Positions 59,144 to 64,000 of a stretch of 64,000 nucleotides of DNA are shown piece after piece. Made by a program: the position numbers and the translations under genes. The stretch is taken from the NCBI RefSeq assembly GCF_023035295.1, contig NZ_CP075076.1, positions 310,001-374,000 of the forward strand. The letters are read 5' to 3'. The first letter of the stretch is position 1. Each line of letters opens with the position of its first letter. The notes under the pieces are model-generated. The model had not been told where the DNA came from and searched no databases. It saw only the letters and a list, made by a program, of their open reading frames with translations. This stretch comes from Borrelia coriaceae. Lineage in GTDB: Bacteria > Spirochaetota > Spirochaetia > Borreliales > Borreliaceae.

Positions 59144-59864
59144 TATGACCCTCTAATAATAATTTAAAATGCGCAAGTGAATAAACAATAGCCGTATCTG
59201 CTCTTAAAATAGGAGTATTAAATCTTACAAATTTAAAATTTTGTTTTTTAAAGAAATCCATCTCGGATTTTGAAAAACAACCTTCAGGACCTATCAAAAT
59301 TCCAATTTTACCAAAACTACTAATAGAATCACCACAACCTAGCAAAACACCTTCCTTATGAGCAACATAATAATTCACAGAAGTGGAATAAGGAATACTA
59401 AAAAAATCCCCGTAAAAATTAATACTAGGCACTCGAGTATTGCCACTTTGCTTTAAAGCTTCATCAATTAATTTCAAAAACCTTGAACTTTTAGATTCCA
59501 AATCATTCATGTTTATTCTAGCAACAGAATTATCAGCATTAACAATATTTATATGATCCACACCAATTTCAACAATTTGTCTTAAACTTATATCTAATCT
59601 TTTACCCTTAATATTAGATATAAACATACTTATTTCAAAATCCTGTTTCTTAAACGCCTCTACCCTAAGAGTAGAAAGCTTAATCAAATTATTACCTATA
59701 CTAGCAACTTCAGCAAACCTTACCTCTCGGCCTCTTAAGAGAACATTTAATCTATCTCCTACCCTCAATCTCCTTACATTAAGAAGATAGTGATAGATTT
59801 TAATATCAGCAATAATAATATCATCATCAAATAGACAGCTATCATCTAAGACTACTTGCTTCAC
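59136..59864 (-). CDS. rsmE: 16S rRNA (uracil(1498)-N3)-methyltransferase RsmE
   Basis: RsmE methylates N3 of U1498 in 16S rRNA. The 242-residue SPOUT-fold protein has an N-terminal PUA-like region (HYLLNVRRLRVGDRLNVLLRG), IVEIGVDHINIVNAD near 97, the SAM knot ILIGPEGCFSKSEMDFF near 193 and LRADTAIVYSLAH near 222, where LRTETA is typical. The start is GTG at 59864. It lies 10 bp downstream of ctp. Confidence 0.92.
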   Translation of the reverse strand: MKQVVLDDSCLFDDDIIIADIKIYHYLLNVRRLRVGDRLNVLLRGREVRFAEVASIGNNLIKLSTLRVEAFKKQDFEISMFISNIKGKRLDISLRQIVEIGVDHINIVNADNSVARINMNDLESKSSRFLKLIDEALKQSGNTRVPSINFYGDFFSIPYSTSVNYYVAHKEGVLLGCGDSISSFGKIGILIGPEGCFSKSEMDFFKKQNFKFVRFNTPILRADTAIVYSLAHFKLLLEGHNG

Positions 59865-59874
59865 TGATTAATTT

Positions 59875-61299
59875 TTAAGTCTCCTTTACAAGATATTCAT
59901 AAGCAGCTCTTAAAGGTTTATCATAACGTAAATTATAAATTGGCATTTCATTACGTGTATTTTGATAAAATTGTAAAAACACATAATGCCCTAAAAATTC
60001 TCTATCTATATTCATCATTGGATGTTCTTTAATAACCTTATCCACAAAAGCATCTATTTCTTCCTCAGTAATTGATTTTTTATTTTTCCTTCTATTGAAA
60101 AAGTCTTCTATTAATTTTTTATCCAAAATTTGTTTGTATGCCAAAAGCTCAGCCTCAGACATTTCTCTCTCCACAATCTCCAAGTCAGGCTTAATACCAA
60201 TATTATGAATACTCTGACCAGAAGGAGTATAGTATTTTGAATTGGTAATCTTAAATCCTCCGGTATAAAAAGGTAATATACGTTGAATTATTCCCTTACC
60301 ATAAGATTTTTCCCCTATAACATAAACTCTCTGATTATCCTTTAAAGCTCCAACTAAAACTTCTGATGCTGAGGCTGATTGTTTATTAATCAACACAACA
60401 ATTGGCATGTCTAAAGGTACTATATGTGAAGAACTAGCCCTGTATTCCAAAGGGTTCTTAGAATCTCTTGCCCTTGTTGACACAATAAGCCCTTCGGCTA
60501 AAATATCATCAGCTATCTCTATTGCATCTTGAAGATAGCCCCCTGTATTAAATCTTAAATCTAAGATCAAAGATTTGATGTTTTGCGATTGCAGTTTTTC
60601 AAAAGCTTTTTTAAAATAAACATTAGTATGCGGATTAAAACTTATTATTCTAATATACCCAACATCTTGATTAATAACGTCATGTTTAACAGTCTTAATA
60701 TCTAGTTTCTCTCTAACAAGTTCAAATTCAAAATTTGAATCCTTGTCTCTTAAAACAGAAATTTTAACTTTTGTACCAATCGCTCCCCTTAAAAGGTTAG
60801 CAACTTGATCTATTGTCATTAAAGCAGTACTCTTACCATCAATAGATGTAATATAATCACCAGACCTAACCCCAGCCTTATAAGCAGGTCCCTCTTCATA
60901 AGCAGTCATAACCATTACATAAGAAGCATCAGTGGTAGGATTTTCAGATTTTACAGAATCATTTTTCTTTACTATAAGGACACCAATCCCAACATAATTC
61001 CCTTCAGTAGTCTTTGAGATGTCTAATAAATCTTCTTTTGTCAAGTATTGCGAATAAGGGTCATTTAATGCATTAAACATACCTTTTAAAGCCCCCTCAA
61101 AAATAGCTTCATCATCAACAGGTTCAACATAATTCCTCTTAATAAAATTAAAAGCTTCCATCATCATCTGACCATAATTTGATGCAGACATTTTACCCTT
61201 AGAAGAATCCGATTGTGCAAAGATAGATTCTACAATAACTGAAGAACTAATACTCAAAGCTAATACAAAGTATATAAACACTAAAAAATTTTTTTTCAT
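59875..61299 (-). CDS. ctp: Carboxy-terminal processing protease CtpA
   Basis: A periplasmic S41 serine protease that trims C-termini of exported proteins. The 474-residue product has a signal peptide (residues about 1-28), a PDZ domain at about 95-180 (GVLIVKKND to PAYKAGVRSGDYITSIDGKS), and the catalytic Ser in KQSASASEVLVGAL with Lys in VIGEKSYGKGIIQ about 25 residues later. In B. burgdorferi CtpA processes P13, an outer-membrane channel. It is divergent from the small membrane protein gene at 61360. Confidence 0.95.
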   Translation of the reverse strand: MKKNFLVFIYFVLALSISSSVIVESIFAQSDSSKGKMSASNYGQMMMEAFNFIKRNYVEPVDDEAIFEGALKGMFNALNDPYSQYLTKEDLLDISKTTEGNYVGIGVLIVKKNDSVKSENPTTDASYVMVMTAYEEGPAYKAGVRSGDYITSIDGKSTALMTIDQVANLLRGAIGTKVKISVLRDKDSNFEFELVREKLDIKTVKHDVINQDVGYIRIISFNPHTNVYFKKAFEKLQSQNIKSLILDLRFNTGGYLQDAIEIADDILAEGLIVSTRARDSKNPLEYRASSSHIVPLDMPIVVLINKQSASASEVLVGALKDNQRVYVIGEKSYGKGIIQRILPFYTGGFKITNSKYYTPSGQSIHNIGIKPDLEIVEREMSEAELLAYKQILDKKLIEDFFNRRKNKKSITEEEIDAFVDKVIKEHPMMNIDREFLGHYVFLQFYQNTRNEMPIYNLRYDKPLRAAYEYLVKET

Positions 61300-61359
61300 T
61301 GAATGCTTCCTACATAAATAAAACTTGATTTTATCTTCATAATATAATATTTTAAGATT

Positions 61360-61794
61360 ATGTTAAAGACAACCAACTCAAAAATAAAAAGGATCATTAC
61401 AGCTCTTCTGGTTATTATTTTACAAACAATCGCAAGCATGTTAATACTGTTAGCATTATATGGATTAACTGAAAGATCAATCTTTATAAATAATTCTTCC
61501 ATTAAGTTCATGATAGCATTTATTATATTCTCGCCAGAATTGTGTTTATCAATATTAACAACGTATTATGTGCTTTATGAACAATTCAAAATTCTTCATA
61601 ACTTAATAACCTTAACAAAAATCTTTCAAATAGTAATGGGTTTGTTGCTTATTACATTGGGATTAAGCCTTAACTTATTACATGTATATCAACCATGGCT
61701 ACTTATTTTTATAGGAATAATAATCACAACTTATACTATATTTAACACAGTAATCCTAATTTTAATTAAAATGAAGGATAAAATAACGAGGTAA
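61360..61794 (+). CDS. Small polytopic membrane protein (BB0360 position)
   Basis: A 144-residue protein with about four transmembrane helices and short polar loops. I do not recognise a family. It is 4 bp upstream of the ParA/MinD-like gene and certainly co-transcribed with it, so it may be the membrane partner or localisation factor of that ATPase; this is inference. A TATAAT-like element lies about 20 bp before the ATG, and no clear Shine-Dalgarno is seen. Confidence 0.75.
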   Translation: MLKTTNSKIKRIITALLVIILQTIASMLILLALYGLTERSIFINNSSIKFMIAFIIFSPELCLSILTTYYVLYEQFKILHNLITLTKIFQIVMGLLLITLGLSLNLLHVYQPWLLIFIGIIITTYTIFNTVILILIKMKDKITR

Positions 61795-61798
61795 GGGT

Positions 61799-62932
61799 TT
61801 GATTATCATTCCTATAGCTAGTGGAAAGGGAGGTGTTGGAAAATCTCTTTTTTCAACAAATATTGCAATTTGTCTTGCAAATGAAGGAAAAAAAGTATTA
61901 CTTGTAGATCTTGACCTTGGTGGTTCAAATTTACATTCTATGCTAAATATCACACCTAAGAAAAGTATTGGTACTTTCATTAAAACAAAAATTCCCTTTC
62001 AAGATGTGATAATCGAATCTGGAATAAAAAATTTAAGCTTTATTGCAGGAGATTCAGATATTCCAGAACTTGCAAACATACCCATATTTCAAAAGAAAAA
62101 AATAATAAATAACTTAAAAAACCTAAATTATGATTACCTAATAATTGACCTTGGCGCCGGTACAACATTTAATACAATAGATTTCTTTTTAATGTCAAAT
62201 CGAGGAGTAATCATAACAATCCCAACAGTAACAGCAACAATGAATGCCTATTTATTCCTCAAAAATGCAATTTTTAGGCTTATATCAAAAGTCTTTACAA
62301 AAGAAACAAAAGCACACAAGCTAATATCTGATATTAAAAAAGACTCTAGCGATTTACAAAAAATATACATACCTAATCTACTACTTAAAATAGAAACTTA
62401 TGATCCTGAAAATCATGAAAAATTTATGAAGATATTCTCACAATTTAGTCCTTGCATAATATTTAACATGCTAAATAAACCTGAAGACATTAAAACAATT
62501 GAAAGAATATTAAAATCCGCAAAAGACTATTTAAATATAAATTTACAAAGCATAGGCTCAATTTACAAAGACGAGCTCATTGATAAAGCATTAAATCATA
62601 AAATACCAATAACTATTTATAAACCAACAAGCTTAACTTCTAAAAGTCTAAAAAGAATAGCAAAAAAATTAATTGAACTTGAAATCATGATAAATAATGT
62701 AGAACTCTTAAGTGAAGACGATCTAAATGAAAGCTATAATTTTGTAATCCAAGAAGCACAAGATGAATACCTAGAAAAACATGCATATCTTGAAGCATTA
62801 CTAATGAACAAAACAATAGACAATAATGCAATTATTGATATAATTAAATCTCAACAAAAAGAAATTGAAACATTAAGAAAACAAAATATAATGTTTAAGA
62901 AAAAGTTATTTGCACAATTAAAAAAAGACTAA
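61799..62932 (+). CDS. ParA/MinD-family ATPase with C-terminal coiled coil
   Basis: A 377-residue deviant-Walker ATPase: IASGKGGVGKSLFSTN near residue 7, VLLVDLDLGGSNLH near 33 (Walker A') and YLIIDLGAGTTFNT near 115 (Walker B). It resembles FlhG/MinD-type proteins that place flagella or division sites. Residues about 300-377 are Glu/Lys-rich and probably a coiled coil, without the usual MinD membrane-targeting helix. The start is TTG at 61799, seven bases after GAGG. Its genetic partner is the small membrane protein just upstream; lgt follows by 9 bp. Confidence 0.85.
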   Translation: MIIIPIASGKGGVGKSLFSTNIAICLANEGKKVLLVDLDLGGSNLHSMLNITPKKSIGTFIKTKIPFQDVIIESGIKNLSFIAGDSDIPELANIPIFQKKKIINNLKNLNYDYLIIDLGAGTTFNTIDFFLMSNRGVIITIPTVTATMNAYLFLKNAIFRLISKVFTKETKAHKLISDIKKDSSDLQKIYIPNLLLKIETYDPENHEKFMKIFSQFSPCIIFNMLNKPEDIKTIERILKSAKDYLNINLQSIGSIYKDELIDKALNHKIPITIYKPTSLTSKSLKRIAKKLIELEIMINNVELLSEDDLNESYNFVIQEAQDEYLEKHAYLEALLMNKTIDNNAIIDIIKSQQKEIETLRKQNIMFKKKLFAQLKKD

Positions 62933-62941
62933 GGAGAAAAA

Positions 62942-63901
62942 ATGCCAAACTATATCAATTATCCCAGTTGGTTACATCCTGAAATAATTAAAGGTATTCC
63001 AATTACATGGTATAGCCTATCTTACATAATAATAATAATAATTTCCTATAAATTCATTTGGTATCAAATACAAACTGATAAACTTGACATAGAAAAAAGT
63101 GATTATGAAAAATTAATGTTTTCAATTGTTATGGGAGCAATACTTGGTGCAAGACTGGCATCTACGTTGATTTACGATAGGAGTGGAATTTATTACACAC
63201 ACCCATGGCTCATTTTTTTACCATTTGACCAAAATTGGCGCTTCACAGGATTTAGAGGAATGGCAATACATGGAGGATTTTTCGGAGTAATCATTGCACC
63301 AGTAATAATGATAAATACCAAACTGAAAAATACAAACATCAAAAAATACTTTATCAAGATAACTGATTACGGATCAATGGCGTTCTCTTCAGGATACATA
63401 CTTGGAAGATTCGCTAACTTTGCAAATGCAGAACTTTATGGAAGACCAATGAAAGGCGGCATAATATTTCCTAATGCAGAACCTTTTGCAGTAAGCCAGA
63501 AAGGAGTAAAAGAATTTGCAGAATCCGTTGGACTTGAAATATTACCTCACGACTCATTTATTAATTTACCAAGGATTCCATCACAACTCATTGAAGGGTT
63601 CTTTGAAGGCACTGTAACATTTCTATTACTATGGTTTATTTTCAGGAAAATCAAAAAATATGATGGTTTCATATTTGGCATATACATAATTCTTTATGGA
63701 TTATTCAGATTCTTGATTGAATACTTAAGAGAACCTGATAAAGAAATAGGATTTGTTATAACTTACAAAACACCTGAGCACATATTAGATTTCTCATTTT
63801 TAAACATATCAATAGGTCAAATATTTTCATTAATTTTGATACTATCAGGAATAATTTGGATCTTATGGACTAAAAGGTTATCAAAAAAACTAAAGCAATA
63901 A
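62942..63901 (+). CDS. lgt: Prolipoprotein diacylglyceryl transferase
   Basis: Lgt adds diacylglycerol from phosphatidylglycerol to the lipobox Cys of prolipoproteins, the first step of lipoprotein maturation. The 319-residue polytopic protein has GAILGARLASTLIYD near residue 62, FRGMAIHGGFFG near 103 and the signature GRFANFANAELYGRP near 153, with RLIEYLREPD-like FLIEYLREPDKE near 264. AAGGAG precedes the ATG. This window encodes several of its likely substrates. Confidence 0.96.
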   Translation: MPNYINYPSWLHPEIIKGIPITWYSLSYIIIIIISYKFIWYQIQTDKLDIEKSDYEKLMFSIVMGAILGARLASTLIYDRSGIYYTHPWLIFLPFDQNWRFTGFRGMAIHGGFFGVIIAPVIMINTKLKNTNIKKYFIKITDYGSMAFSSGYILGRFANFANAELYGRPMKGGIIFPNAEPFAVSQKGVKEFAESVGLEILPHDSFINLPRIPSQLIEGFFEGTVTFLLLWFIFRKIKKYDGFIFGIYIILYGLFRFLIEYLREPDKEIGFVITYKTPEHILDFSFLNISIGQIFSLILILSGIIWILWTKRLSKKLKQ

Positions 63902-63953
63902 ATCATAGAAATATAGATTTACATCAAAATTAATATAAATTTATTTAAGTAAG

Positions 63954-64000
63954 ATGAAAAATTCAAATGTAATTGTAATATCTGAAGATATTATCAGTGA
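63954..64000 (+). CDS. Start of a gene at the pdeA (BB0363) position, cut by the window edge
   Basis: An ATG at 63954 opens a frame reading MKNSNVIVISEDIIS to the end of the window, 52 bp after lgt. In B. burgdorferi the gene after lgt is pdeA, a cyclic-di-GMP phosphodiesterase; identity here rests on synteny alone. The upstream AAGTAAG is a weak ribosome binding site. Confidence 0.45.
   Translation, partial: MKNSNVIVISEDIIS

Overview
The window is a 64 kb, strongly AT-rich, gene-dense piece of a spirochaete chromosome. Gene content and order match the left-arm region of the linear Borrelia/Borreliella chromosome that runs from ftsZ (BB0299 in B. burgdorferi B31) to lgt and the first codons of a pdeA-like gene (BB0362/BB0363). 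BB numbers are recalled from general knowledge of that genome, not searched. Only two oppA genes lie at the opp locus, where B. burgdorferi has three, which points weakly to a relapsing-fever-type or other non-Lyme Borrelia. One oppA is broken by a nonsense codon and one further gene has no usable start codon, so some gene decay is under way. No tRNA, rRNA, CRISPR array, phage or insertion sequence was seen.

Layout. 1-8042: a reduced division and cell-wall cluster on the minus strand (rsmH, an ftsL-like gene, murF, mraY, ftsW, ftsQ, ftsA, ftsZ). 8035-12187: four spirochaetal proteins of unknown function and a 446 bp gene-free gap. 12346-14317: NAD kinase, CheW and RlmE. 14371-16094: a polyprenyl synthase and a TPR protein on the plus strand. 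16081-20318: a BMP/nucleoside-type ABC transporter (two permeases, a double ATPase, a binding protein). 20631-23789: cell-envelope proteins (FecR-domain, LysM lipoprotein, BamD-like lipoprotein) and a 39-codon truncated copy of the LysM lipoprotein leader. 23810-28746: a VWA protein, the large TPR protein FlcA of the flagellar collar, and an acyltransferase. 28945-36964: the oligopeptide permease locus, with one oppA interrupted. 37135-40261: P26, enolase, rpsI, rplM. 40341-47585: an aminotransferase-like remnant, GatCAB, UvrD and a RodZ-like protein. 47597-52425: LolA, a RqcH/NFACT protein, pyruvate kinase, a Memo-family gene and rpmB. 52443-57989: four poorly known, mostly membrane-linked proteins. 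58017-63901: LtpA/CarD, a WecG/TagA-like protein, RsmE, Ctp, a small membrane protein with a ParA/MinD-like ATPase, and Lgt.

How the genes fit together. The region mixes envelope growth (dcw genes, RodZ-like, polyprenyl synthase), lipoprotein maturation and trafficking (Lgt, LolA, BamD-like, many predicted lipoproteins), scavenging (Opp and the BMP-type transporter), glycolysis (Eno, Pyk) and translation (GatCAB, ribosomal proteins, rRNA methylases). Most genes sit on the minus strand in tight, often overlapping operons. Many starts are TTG or GTG behind a good Shine-Dalgarno sequence, and several start positions were set on that basis. Two convergent gene pairs overlap at their tails.

I found no clearly new defence or mobile system. 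The strongest leads are the broken oppA, the start-less Memo gene with an embedded perfect hairpin, the duplicated lipoprotein leader, the ABC ATPase with complementary degenerate halves, and two shrunken enzyme-fold proteins (aminotransferase-like and WecG/TagA-like).
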